Origin: Streptomyces sp. NBC_01716
GTDB taxonomy: Bacteria; Actinomycetota; Actinomycetes; Streptomycetales; Streptomycetaceae
Direction of reading: 5' to 3'
NCBI RefSeq assembly: GCF_036248275.1
Contig: NZ_CP109181.1
Span: forward strand, 4,154,001-4,218,000
DNA: 64,000 nucleotides
Shown here: in pieces, positions 41,015 through 48,917 of the stretch
Layout: each line of letters opens with the position of its first letter
Position numbering within the stretch: position 1 is the first letter of the stretch
The notes under the pieces: generated by a model
Seen by the model: only the letters and a program-made list of their open reading frames with translations
The model's database searches: none
Told to the model about the DNA's origin: nothing
Position numbers and translations under genes: made by a program

Positions 41015-42132
41015 GGCGGCAGCTCCACCCGTACCGCCAGCCCGCCGCCCTCCCCGCCCGGCTCCGCCGACACCGTGCCGCCGTGGGCCGTCGCTATCGA
41101 GCGGACGATCGAGAGACCCAGGCCCGCGCCCGGCCCCATGCGGTCGCGGCCCTCGCCCCGGCGGAAGGGTTCGAAGAAGGCCGGGATGTCCTCCGGAGCG
41201 ATGCGGGGGCCGTCGTTACGGACCGTCAGAGCCGTGCCCGACACGGAGACGTCCACCTCGCCCTCCCCGTACGCCTGCGCGTTCGCCAGCAGATTGCCGA
41301 CCAGCCGGTCCAGCAGCGCCCGGTTGCCCCGTACGCGCGCCGTCTCCGCCCCCGGCTCCGTCACCGTCACCGACAGGCCGTGCCGGGCCGCCTCCTCCGT
41401 CACCAGGTCGCCCCAGCGGATCTCCTCCTGGTCCTCGACCTCCCGCTCGCTGCGCGCCAGGACCAGCAGGCCGTCGATGAGCTGTTCGCTGCGGCGGTTG
41501 TTGGCGAGCAGCAGCTCCTTCGTACGGGCCAGCTCCTCCGGCGAACCGGCGCCCGTGAGGCCCACCTGGATCGCCGTGCGCTGCGTGGCCAGCGGCGTAC
41601 GCAGTTCGTGGGAGGCGTTCGCGATGAAACGCCGCTGGCTGTCGAAGGCCTTCTGGAGCCGGCCGAGCAACTCGTCGAGCGTGTCGCCCAGTTCCCTCAG
41701 CTCGTCGTCGGGGCCGGTCGACCCGATCCGCTCGTGCAGGTTGTGCGCCGACAGCTGCCGCGCCTTCGCCGTCATCGCGTGCACGGGCCGCAGCACCCGC
41801 CCCGCCGTCCACCAGCCGACGCCGACCGCGCACAGCGCCATCACCACCAGCGCGCCCACCGACCAGAACATCAGCTCGTCCGACGCGGCCTCGCTGACGT
41901 TGTCGGTGAGCTGGTAGACGGTGACGGGCGCGAGCCGGCCCTCCTCGGTGAGGTAGTAGCCGTTGCCCGACGACGGCGGCAGCGCCGGTACGACACGGGC
42001 CGCGATCTCCTCGGCCTCCGTCTGCGTACCGGCGCTGGACAGCAGGTTCACGACCGCGAGCAGGCAGCCGCCGAGGACGAGGAAGACCGCGCCGTACACA
42101 AGGGCGATCCGCTCCCTGATCGCACCCGTCAC
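41002..42132 (-). CDS. Two-component sensor histidine kinase
   Basis: 376 residues. Two membrane segments (IALVYGAVFLVLGGCLLAVVNLL and FWSVGALVVMALCAVGVGWW) flank a small extracytoplasmic loop of about 60 residues; then HAMP (TAGRVLRPVHAMTAKARQL), phosphoacceptor His in FIANASHELRTPLATQR, and HATPase boxes N (LVGNLLANAQAYG), G1 (VRNDGPRI) and G2 (GAGLGLSIVRSIA). GTG 42132 overlaps the response-regulator stop (GTGA), so both are coupled. Signal unknown; the loop YYLTEEGRLAPVTVYQ suggests an envelope signal. CutS-like architecture. Confidence 0.93.
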   Translation of the reverse strand: MTGAIRERIALVYGAVFLVLGGCLLAVVNLLSSAGTQTEAEEIAARVVPALPPSSGNGYYLTEEGRLAPVTVYQLTDNVSEAASDELMFWSVGALVVMALCAVGVGWWTAGRVLRPVHAMTAKARQLSAHNLHERIGSTGPDDELRELGDTLDELLGRLQKAFDSQRRFIANASHELRTPLATQRTAIQVGLTGAGSPEELARTKELLLANNRRSEQLIDGLLVLARSEREVEDQEEIRWGDLVTEEAARHGLSVTVTEPGAETARVRGNRALLDRLVGNLLANAQAYGEGEVDVSVSGTALTVRNDGPRIAPEDIPAFFEPFRRGEGRDRMGPGAGLGLSIVRSIATAHGGTVSAEPGGEGGGLAVRVELPPQNR

Positions 42133-42788
42133 AGCACGTAACCCCCTCCGTCCAGGTCCACCGGCCTGATCAGCGCCGGATCGCCGAGCTTGGCACCAAG
42201 CTCCCCCACACAGAGGCGTACGACACCTGAGAGCGGGTCCGTCTGCGCGTCCCACGCGCGCTCCAGCAGCTGCTCCGTCGTCACGGCCTTTCCGTCCGCC
42301 TCCAGCAGGATCTGGAGCACGGTCAGCTCCTTCACGGAGAGGTCGAGGGCCTTGCCGTCGCGTACCGCCGTACGGCTCACGGTGTCCAGCCGCACACCGC
42401 GCCGCTCCAGAGTCGGCTGTAACGCCCGCGAACTCCGCCGGCGCAGCGCCCGCACGCGCGAGACCAGCTCGGGGAACTCGAAGGGCTTGCCCAGATAGTC
42501 GTCAGCGCCCAGATCGAGCCCCTTGACGCGCTCCTCCATGGAAGAGGACGCGGTGAGCATCAGGATCCGGGTCCGGGACTCGTCGGCGACGAGCCGGCGG
42601 GCGACGTCGTCGCCGTGGACGCGGGGGAGGTCACGGTCGAGTACGACGACGTCGTAGTCGTGCAGCCCGAGATAGGCCAGCGCGGCGTCCCCGCTGTACA
42701 CGGTGTCCACGGCGAACCCGGCCCGCCGCAGCCCGGTGGCGATCAGCTCGGCCAGGATTTCCTCGTCCTCGGCGACCAGCACGCGCAT
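42129..42788 (-). CDS. OmpR-family response regulator
   Basis: 219 residues. Receiver domain with acidic DE near residues 7-9, phosphoacceptor Asp in VVVLDRDLPRVHG, Thr in MLTAS and Lys in LGKPFEFPEL. C-terminal winged helix: DLSVKELTVLQILLEADGKAVTTEQLLERAW. Coupled to the kinase downstream. The 163-base gap to metG holds a direct repeat (TTTAACC at 42887 and 42905) that could be its binding site. Confidence 0.93.
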   Translation of the reverse strand: MRVLVAEDEEILAELIATGLRRAGFAVDTVYSGDAALAYLGLHDYDVVVLDRDLPRVHGDDVARRLVADESRTRILMLTASSSMEERVKGLDLGADDYLGKPFEFPELVSRVRALRRRSSRALQPTLERRGVRLDTVSRTAVRDGKALDLSVKELTVLQILLEADGKAVTTEQLLERAWDAQTDPLSGVVRLCVGELGAKLGDPALIRPVDLDGGGYVL

Positions 42789-42886
42789 CTGAATCCTCCC
42801 CGCCCCGTGCGGGAGCGCACGAGTGTCGTCCTTCTCCTTCTAAAGATGCGTTTGCCGGGGTCATAGGTTGTGCCGAATCCACACTC

Positions 42887-42911
42887 TTTAACCACAGTCT
42901 CAGGTTTAACC
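42887..42911. promoter_or_regulatory. Direct repeat TTTAACC between response regulator and metG
   Basis: TTTAACC occurs at 42887-42893 and 42905-42911, 18 bases apart, in an A/T-rich stretch (CTCTTTAACCACAG / TCAGGTTTAACC). Direct repeats are the usual OmpR-type operators, so autoregulation of the two-component operon is plausible, perhaps affecting metG too. Confidence 0.4.
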
Positions 42912-42915
42912 GAGG

Positions 42916-42944
42916 TGAAGGGACCTCTGCCGGGCCGTTAGGAT
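42916..42944 (+). promoter_or_regulatory. Candidate metG promoter
   Basis: TGAAGG (42916-42921) and TAGGAT (42939-42944) are 17 bases apart, and TAGGAT ends 7 bases before the ATG. With no ribosome binding site, transcription would start at or next to the ATG, a leaderless mRNA. Confidence 0.5.
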
Positions 42945-42951
42945 TTCGACC

Positions 42952-44565
42952 ATGGCCGCCACTGGATCCGAAGAGCAGGGTGGGCGGGCGTACTACGTCA
43001 CCACCCCCATTTACTACGTCAACGACGCTCCTCACCTGGGCCACGCCTACACGACCGTCGCAGGCGACGTGCTCACCCGCTGGCACCGCCAGCGGGGCGA
43101 GAAGGTGTGGTATCTCACCGGCACGGACGAGCACGGTCAGAAGATCATGCGTACGGCCGAGGCGAACGGTGTCACCCCGCAGGAGTGGGCGGACAAGCTC
43201 GTCGACGAGGCGTGGCGGCCTCTGTGGAAGCACCTGGAGATCGGACACGACGATTTCATCCGGACGACGGAGAAGCGACACACCGACCGCGTCCAGGAAT
43301 TCGTGCAGGACCTGTTCGACAAGGACGAGATCTACAAGGGCGGCTACGAGGGCCCGTACTGCGTGGGCTGCGAGGAGTACAAACTCCCGGGGGAGCTGCT
43401 CGACGGCGAGGGCGAGTTCGCGGGTCTGAAGATCTGCGCGATCCACAAGACGCCGGTGGAGATCCTCAAGGAGGAGAACTACTTCTTCAAGCTCAGCGAG
43501 TACGGCCCGAGGCTCCTGGAGCACTACGCGGCCAACCCGGGCTTCATCCAGCCCGAGTCCGCGCGCAACGAGGTCGTGAACTTCGTCAGGCAGGGGCTTC
43601 AGGATCTGTCGATCTCCCGGTCGACGTTCGACTGGGGCGTGCCGGTGCCGTGGGACGAGAAGCATGTGATCTACGTGTGGATCGACGCGCTCCTGAACTA
43701 CGCGACGGCCGTCGGCTACAACGAGAACCCGGCGAAGTTCGAGGAGACCTTCCCCGCCGACGTCCATCTCGTCGGCAAGGACATCCTGCGTTTCCACGCG
43801 ATCATCTGGCCCGCGATGCTGCTCGCGCAGGGTCTGCCGCTGCCGGGCAAGGTCGCGGCGAACGGGTGGCTGATGGTCGGCGGCGAGAAGATGTCCAAGT
43901 CGAACCTGACCGGCATCAAGCCGCAGGACCTGACCTCGCACTTCGGTGTGGACGCGTACCGCTGGTACTTCCTGCGGGCCATCGCGTTCGGGCAGGACGG
44001 CTCGTTCTCCTGGGAGGACTTCTCCGCCCGGTACACCTCCGAGCTGGCGAACGACTACGGCAACCTGGCGTCGCGCGTCGCGGCGATGGTCGGCAAGTAC
44101 TACGGCGGCACGCTGCCGGAGGCGACGTCCGGCGGGGCCGCGGAGCAGGCCGTACGGGACGGGCTGGCCAGGGCGGTCGGTGAGGCCGACCGGAAGATCG
44201 GCGAGGAGCTGGACTTCCAGGGCGGCATCCTGGCGATCTTCGACTTCGTGAAGCAGGTCAACGGCTACATCACGGAGCAGGAGCCCTGGAAGGTCGCGAA
44301 GGACACGTCCGACGCGGGCCGGGCGGCGCTCGCGACGATCCTTTACACGGCCACGGAGGCGCTGCGCGGGGTCGCGGTGCTGCTGAACCCGGTGATGCCG
44401 GACACGTCGCAGAAGTTGTGGGACTCGCTGGGCGCGGAGGCCTCGCTGGGCGCGCTGGCGGACCAGCGGGTCCAGGACGCGGGCTCGTGGGGGCAGCTGC
44501 CGGCGGGCACGACGGTGACGAAGGGCGCGGTGCTGTTCCCGCGTCTGGAGGAGAAGACCGCGTAA
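42952..44565 (+). CDS. metG: Methionyl-tRNA synthetase
   Basis: 537 residues, class I aminoacyl-tRNA synthetase that charges initiator and elongator tRNA-Met. HIGH-type motif APHLGHAYT, KMSKS in GGEKMSKSNLTG, zinc-ribbon Cys/His in EGPYCVGCEEYKLP and LKICAIHKTP, anticodon-binding helices in the C-terminal third (LASRVAAMVGKYYG, QEPWKVAKD). There is no C-terminal EMAP domain, so it is the short type. ATG 42952 is leaderless-like. Convergent with the L,D-transpeptidase gene. Confidence 0.95.
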   Translation: MAATGSEEQGGRAYYVTTPIYYVNDAPHLGHAYTTVAGDVLTRWHRQRGEKVWYLTGTDEHGQKIMRTAEANGVTPQEWADKLVDEAWRPLWKHLEIGHDDFIRTTEKRHTDRVQEFVQDLFDKDEIYKGGYEGPYCVGCEEYKLPGELLDGEGEFAGLKICAIHKTPVEILKEENYFFKLSEYGPRLLEHYAANPGFIQPESARNEVVNFVRQGLQDLSISRSTFDWGVPVPWDEKHVIYVWIDALLNYATAVGYNENPAKFEETFPADVHLVGKDILRFHAIIWPAMLLAQGLPLPGKVAANGWLMVGGEKMSKSNLTGIKPQDLTSHFGVDAYRWYFLRAIAFGQDGSFSWEDFSARYTSELANDYGNLASRVAAMVGKYYGGTLPEATSGGAAEQAVRDGLARAVGEADRKIGEELDFQGGILAIFDFVKQVNGYITEQEPWKVAKDTSDAGRAALATILYTATEALRGVAVLLNPVMPDTSQKLWDSLGAEASLGALADQRVQDAGSWGQLPAGTTVTKGAVLFPRLEEKTA

Positions 44566-44633
44566 CCGCGGAGATCGGGGCACCGGACGGGCCGCGGATG
44601 CGGCGCGTCCGGCGCTGTCGCGAAACGGCCCCT

Positions 44634-45470
44634 TCAGCGGCCCAGAGACGACACGTCGCCCATCACCACCTGCGGGTGCTTCGACGGGTCCAGCCAGCGC
44701 AGGAGTTCCTTCATCCGGCCCATGGGGATGGAGACGCAGCCCTGGGTCGGGCCGCCGTGGTCCACATGGATCCAGATGCCGCCGCCCTTGGCCGCGCCCA
44801 GCGGTCGTGTCCAGTCCAGTGGCGTGGTGCCGGGCTTGCGGTTGTAGTTGATCGCCACGACGTGGTCGAAGGACCCCGCCAGGGGCTCACCCTCGAAACC
44901 CACGCCGCCGAGCGTGAAGGCCGGGCCCCGGTCGTAGGGGAGTCTCGTCCCCGGGTCCGGCAGCCGGCCGCCCGCGTCGGTGAGGCCGAAGACGCCGACC
45001 GGGCTGCGGAGGTCGCCCTGCCGGTGGTCGTCGGTCCAGCCCTTCAGGGCGTTGTGCGCCGGCCAGGGGTCGGTGACCGACCGCCAGCCCTCGACGGGGT
45101 CCCGCTCGTAGAGGACCAGGGTCGCGCGGTTGGAGTCGGGGGCGTCGCCCGTGACCACGACGGCCTGGCGGCTGGACCCGGGGATCCCCGACCGGGTCCG
45201 CGGGCCGAGGGACGGGATCTTCCTGGGGCGTACGGCCTGCTGACCGGCCGCCGATTCCGGCACGGCCCGCCCGAGACCGCCGCGCGCGCCGTCCGGCTCG
45301 TCGCCGCCCGCGCCCTTGTCGTCGACGGCCTTCTCGTCCACGGCCTTGGGGACGGACGATCCTCCGTCTTCCCCGAACCCGCCGCCGAGCCCGCCCGCGC
45401 AGCCGCCGAGCAGCAGACCGGCGGAGAGAAGAAGGGCGGCCACGTGGCGCGGGCGTACGCGGTGAGACAT
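44634..45470 (-). CDS. L,D-transpeptidase (YkuD) lipoprotein
   Basis: 278 residues. Signal peptide with lipobox LLGGC, an acidic Gly-rich linker, then a YkuD-like catalytic domain: DLRSPVGVFGLTDAGGR, LPYDRGPAFTLGG and the active-site motif IHVDHGGPTQGCVSIP with the catalytic Cys and a His just before. L,D-transpeptidases make 3-3 peptidoglycan crosslinks or attach proteins. ATG 45470 has AAGG upstream; the gene lies 10 bases after the anti-sigma-like gene, in an operon with the ECF sigma factor. Confidence 0.9.
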   Translation of the reverse strand: MSHRVRPRHVAALLLSAGLLLGGCAGGLGGGFGEDGGSSVPKAVDEKAVDDKGAGGDEPDGARGGLGRAVPESAAGQQAVRPRKIPSLGPRTRSGIPGSSRQAVVVTGDAPDSNRATLVLYERDPVEGWRSVTDPWPAHNALKGWTDDHRQGDLRSPVGVFGLTDAGGRLPDPGTRLPYDRGPAFTLGGVGFEGEPLAGSFDHVVAINYNRKPGTTPLDWTRPLGAAKGGGIWIHVDHGGPTQGCVSIPMGRMKELLRWLDPSKHPQVVMGDVSSLGR

Positions 45471-45480
45471 GAGTGACCTT

Positions 45481-46308
45481 TCAATTCGCATGGACGTCGG
45501 TCCCACCGTTGTCGTGGGCCTGGGCGGTCGGAGCCCTGCTGGGCTCGCGGCCCGCCGCGGAAGCGGGATGGCCCGCACCGGCGATCATGGCGCGTACGTC
45601 GTCGAGGATCGGGGAACTCGCCCCGGCCCCGGCGGCGCAGACACTGACTTGGATGCCTACGTCGGCGCCGGGATCCGGTCCGGCGAGCAGGGCGCTGTAC
45701 TCCTCGGTGCCCATGAGCTTGCGGCAGAGCGCCGAGGGCCGCGCCAGCGGGTGGAGCGCGGGCGGGTCCTGGGTCTTGGTGTCGAGCCCGCGGAACTTCT
45801 TCACGTCCAGCGAGACCAGCACGCTCCCGGACGGCAGCGTCGCGACCGGTTCACAGCCGGTCTCCGGCTCCTTCGCGCACGCCGGTGTGAGGGTGTCGGG
45901 CACCCGCCGACTGGCGACGTACCCGCGGGGCACGAGGTCGCGCGCGGGGTCGCCGGGCACCGCGAGCGCCTGCCAGCCCGGCGGCAGCCGCAGGGTGAGA
46001 TCCCCCAGGTCGGGGAAGCGGACCGCGCGGCCGTCCTCGCTGTCCGTGGCCGAGACGGTCGGCGCCGGGCTCGCCGGTGGCGCGCCCCCGTCCGGGCCGC
46101 CGCGCAGGAGGCCGGGCAGGAGTGTGCCGGCCACGACGAGACCGGTCACCGCCACCGCCGTCGTCCCGGCGGCCCGGCGGCGCCTGCGGCTGCGGGCGGC
46201 CCGCTCCCGTACGCGGCGCAGGCGCTCGTCAGGGGCGGGCAGCCGGGGCACGGCGCGCTCCAGCAGGATCCGCAGCTCCCGCTCCTCGTCCTCAGACACC
46301 CCGCTCAC
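45481..46308 (-). CDS. Membrane protein, probable anti-sigma partner
   Basis: 275 residues. Cytoplasmic basic N-terminus (DERLRRVRERAARSRRRRRAA), one membrane segment (TAVAVTGLVVAGTLLPGLL), and an extracytoplasmic domain with Cys in TPACAKEPETGCEPV and SALCRK. Its position directly after, and overlapping, a SigE-like sigma gene suggests it holds the sigma factor at the membrane, though no classical anti-sigma zinc motif is seen. GTG 46308 lies inside the sigma gene's end. Confidence 0.75.
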   Translation of the reverse strand: MSGVSEDEERELRILLERAVPRLPAPDERLRRVRERAARSRRRRRAAGTTAVAVTGLVVAGTLLPGLLRGGPDGGAPPASPAPTVSATDSEDGRAVRFPDLGDLTLRLPPGWQALAVPGDPARDLVPRGYVASRRVPDTLTPACAKEPETGCEPVATLPSGSVLVSLDVKKFRGLDTKTQDPPALHPLARPSALCRKLMGTEEYSALLAGPDPGADVGIQVSVCAAGAGASSPILDDVRAMIAGAGHPASAAGREPSRAPTAQAHDNGGTDVHAN

Positions 46309-46801
46309 CGCCGTCCACCGGCACGGGCAGCGCGGCCCGCAGCGTGCGCAGCGCCTTCGCCGACTGGCTCTTGACCGTCCCCGGCGAGCAGCCGAGCGTG
46401 GCCGCCGTGTCCTCGACGCTCAGGTCCTCGAAGAAGCGCAGCACGACGACCGCGCGCTGCCCCACCGGCAGCGACCGCACCACGGCGGCCAGCGACTGCT
46501 CCAGATCCACGCTCGCGTACGCGTCGAACGGGCCCGCCGACTCCGGGACTTCGCCGTGCGGCACCTCGCCGCGCCACCGTCTGCGCCACCACGACGCGTG
46601 CGTATGGACCAGCGCCTTGCGTACGTACGCCTCCGGCCGCTCCCCGGAGATCCGGTGCCACTTGGGCCACACCTTGGCCAGAGTCGTCTGGAGCAGGTCC
46701 TCGGCCAGATGCGCGTCGCCCGTCAACAGCCAGGCCACCCGCAGCAGTCGCGGCCCGCGCGCGGCGACGAACGCCTCGAAGTCGCCGTCGCCCGGGTCCA
46801 T
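46292..46801 (-). CDS. SigE-family ECF RNA polymerase sigma factor
   Basis: 169 residues. Region 2: FEAFVAARGPRLLRVAWLLTGDAHLAEDLLQTTLAKVW, the SigE-subfamily hallmark; region 4: SLPVGQRAVVVLRFFEDLSVEDTAATLGCSPGTVKSQSAKALRTL. First gene of an operon with the membrane protein and the L,D-transpeptidase, so a cell-envelope response is likely. The leader contains a 12-bp perfect inverted repeat whose 3' arm abuts the start codon and covers the ribosome binding site. Confidence 0.93.
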   Translation of the reverse strand: MDPGDGDFEAFVAARGPRLLRVAWLLTGDAHLAEDLLQTTLAKVWPKWHRISGERPEAYVRKALVHTHASWWRRRWRGEVPHGEVPESAGPFDAYASVDLEQSLAAVVRSLPVGQRAVVVLRFFEDLSVEDTAATLGCSPGTVKSQSAKALRTLRAALPVPVDGGERGV

Positions 46802-46890
46802 CGTCTTCTCGCCCTCGCCAATCCGTTCGGTCGTCCACGACCGGTCAACGTCCCGGGGGGCCGCTCAGGTTGCCCTTTGGCGAGAAGACG
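46802..46890 (-). promoter_or_regulatory. 12-bp inverted repeat enclosing the sigma gene leader
   Basis: CGTCTTCTCGCC (46802-46813) and GGCGAGAAGACG (46879-46890) are exact complements with a 65-base spacer. On the sigma mRNA the 3' arm, GGCGAGAAGACG, sits immediately before AUG and contains the ribosome binding site. If transcription starts upstream of 46890 the hairpin would hide it. A possible ECF-type promoter (CAACCT near 46869, CGTT 17 bases on) inside the spacer would avoid it. Confidence 0.5.
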
Positions 46891-46898
46891 CCACGCGA

Positions 46899-46928
46899 AG
46901 GACCCGGAACCGTACGGTTCCGGGTCCT
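46899..46928 (-). terminator. 30-bp perfect palindrome, aspS terminator
   Basis: The 15-base arms AGGACCCGGAACCGT and ACGGTTCCGGGTCCT are exact complements, 28 bases after the aspS stop on the minus strand. Confidence 0.85.
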
Positions 46929-46955
46929 CGCGGCAAACGAAAAACAGCTGCGCGG

Positions 46956-48719
46956 CTACTTCGCGGCCGGCTTGCGGAGCTGGATGTTCAGCTCCCGCAG
47001 CCGCGTCTCGTCCAGCTCGGTCGGCGCGCCCATCATCAGGTCCTGCGCGTTGCCGTTGAGCGGGAAGGCGATCGTCTCGCGGATGTTGGGCTCGTCGGCG
47101 AGCAGCATCACGATGCGGTCGACGCCCGGCGCGATGCCGCCGTGCGGCGGGGCGCCGAGGCGGAAGGCGCGCAGCATGCCCGCGAACTCGTGCTCGACGG
47201 TCTCGCGGTCGTAGCCCGCGATCTCGAACGCCTTGAGCATCAGCTCCGGCTCGTGGTTCCTGATCGCGCCCGACGACAGCTCGATGCCGTTGCAGACGAT
47301 GTCGTACTGCCAGGCGAGGATGTCCAGCGGGTCCTTCGTCTCCAGGTCTTCGAGACCGCCCTGCGGCATGGAGAACGGGTTGTGCGAGAAGTCGATCTTT
47401 CCGGTCTCCTCGTCCTTCTCGTACATCGGGAAGTCCACGACCCAGCAGAACCGGAACACGCCCTCCTCGAAGTGGCCCGAGCGCCTGGCCGCCTCGACAC
47501 GGACCGCGCTCATGATCTTCGAGACCTCGTCGAACTCGCCCGCGCCGAAGAAGATCGCGTGGCCGGGCACGAGCGACAGGCGCTCGGTGAGGACCTTGAC
47601 GTCGTCCTCGGTGAGGAACTTGGCGATCGGGCCGGTCAGCGCGCCGTCCTCGCCGACCCGCACCCACGCGAGGCCCTTGGCGCCCTGCTCGACCGCGTAG
47701 TCACCGAGACCGTCGAAGAACTTCCGCGACTGGCCCGCCGTGTCCGGCACCGGCAGCGCGCGCACGTGCTTGCCCGCGAACGCCTTGAACTCGGAGTCCT
47801 TGAAGACGTCCGAGATGTCGACCAGCTCCAGCTGGGCGCGCAGGTCCGGCTTGTCGTTGCCGTACTTGAGCATCGCCTCGCGGAACGGGATGCGCGGGAA
47901 GGGGGACGTGACCTCGCGACCGCCGCCGAACTCCGTGAACAGCTCCGTCATGAGCTTCTCGATCGGCCGGAAGACGTCCTCCTGCTCGACGAAGGACATC
48001 TCCACGTCGAGCTGGTAGAACTCGCCGGGCGAGCGGTCGGCGCGGGCGTCCTCGTCGCGGAAGCAGGGCGCGATCTGGAAGTAGCGGTCGAAGCCGGAGA
48101 TCATCAGCAGCTGCTTGAACTGCTGCGGGGCCTGCGGCAGGGCGTAGAACTTGCCCGGGTTGAGCCGGGAGGGGACCACGAAGTCGCGGGCGCCCTCGGG
48201 GGACGTCGCGGTCAGGATCGGGGTCGCCATCTCGTTGAAGCCCAGCGCGGTCATCTTGTGGCGGATCGCGGAGATGACGGCCGTACGCAGCAGGATGTTG
48301 CGGTGCATGCGCTCGCGGCGCAGGTCGAGGAAGCGGTATTCGAGGCGCCGCTCCTCGTTGACGCCGTCGTCGGTGTTGATCGTGAACGGCAGCGGCCCGG
48401 CGGCGCCGAGGACCTCGACCTCGCCGACCTCGATCTCGATCTCACCGGTCGGCAGGTCCGGGTTCACGTTGTCCGCGCCACGGGCGGAGACCTTGCCGTC
48501 AATACGGACGACGGTCTCCTTGGTGAGCTTGGAGAGCGCCTCGTTGGCGGGGGTGCCGGGGCGGGCGACGAGCTGGACGAGACCGTAGTGGTCGCGGAGA
48601 TCGATGAAGAGGATGCCGCCCAGGTCTCGACGATTGTGCAGCCAGCCGCTCAGCCGGACGTCGGTGGAGACGTCAGAGGCGCGGAGCTCGCCGCAGGTGT
48701 GGGACCTGTACCGATGCAT
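46956..48719 (-). CDS. aspS: Aspartyl-tRNA synthetase
   Basis: 587 residues, bacterial-type class II synthetase. Anticodon-binding OB fold (STDVRLSGWLHNRRDLGGILFIDLRDHYG), motif 1 and catalytic core, motif 2 FRDEDARADRSPGEFYQLDVEMSF, the bacterial GAD insertion in the middle, and motif 3 GIAPGVDRIVMLL. The active-site residue pattern with His/Gly near PSRLNPGKFYALPQAPQQFK is typical; Streptomyces enzymes of this type are discriminating or non-discriminating depending on the presence of GatCAB, which cannot be judged here. Monocistronic, with a palindromic terminator. Confidence 0.96.
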   Translation of the reverse strand: MHRYRSHTCGELRASDVSTDVRLSGWLHNRRDLGGILFIDLRDHYGLVQLVARPGTPANEALSKLTKETVVRIDGKVSARGADNVNPDLPTGEIEIEVGEVEVLGAAGPLPFTINTDDGVNEERRLEYRFLDLRRERMHRNILLRTAVISAIRHKMTALGFNEMATPILTATSPEGARDFVVPSRLNPGKFYALPQAPQQFKQLLMISGFDRYFQIAPCFRDEDARADRSPGEFYQLDVEMSFVEQEDVFRPIEKLMTELFTEFGGGREVTSPFPRIPFREAMLKYGNDKPDLRAQLELVDISDVFKDSEFKAFAGKHVRALPVPDTAGQSRKFFDGLGDYAVEQGAKGLAWVRVGEDGALTGPIAKFLTEDDVKVLTERLSLVPGHAIFFGAGEFDEVSKIMSAVRVEAARRSGHFEEGVFRFCWVVDFPMYEKDEETGKIDFSHNPFSMPQGGLEDLETKDPLDILAWQYDIVCNGIELSSGAIRNHEPELMLKAFEIAGYDRETVEHEFAGMLRAFRLGAPPHGGIAPGVDRIVMLLADEPNIRETIAFPLNGNAQDLMMGAPTELDETRLRELNIQLRKPAAK

Positions 48720-48917
48720 CGTCGTTCATCCAGTCTTAGCTCTTGGCGGGTGGGCTTGGCCGCTCCAGGTTACCGGCAGGGCCAAGGGCGCCTCCCCCGC
48801 ATTTACGGGGTCCTCCCGGTTACCGGCCCGTGCCCGGTCCCCGTTCCGTCCCCGCCCGGCCACCCGCACGCCCGCTCGGCACCGCACCCATCACCCGCAT
48901 CGGTCTAAAGTGGTGCA

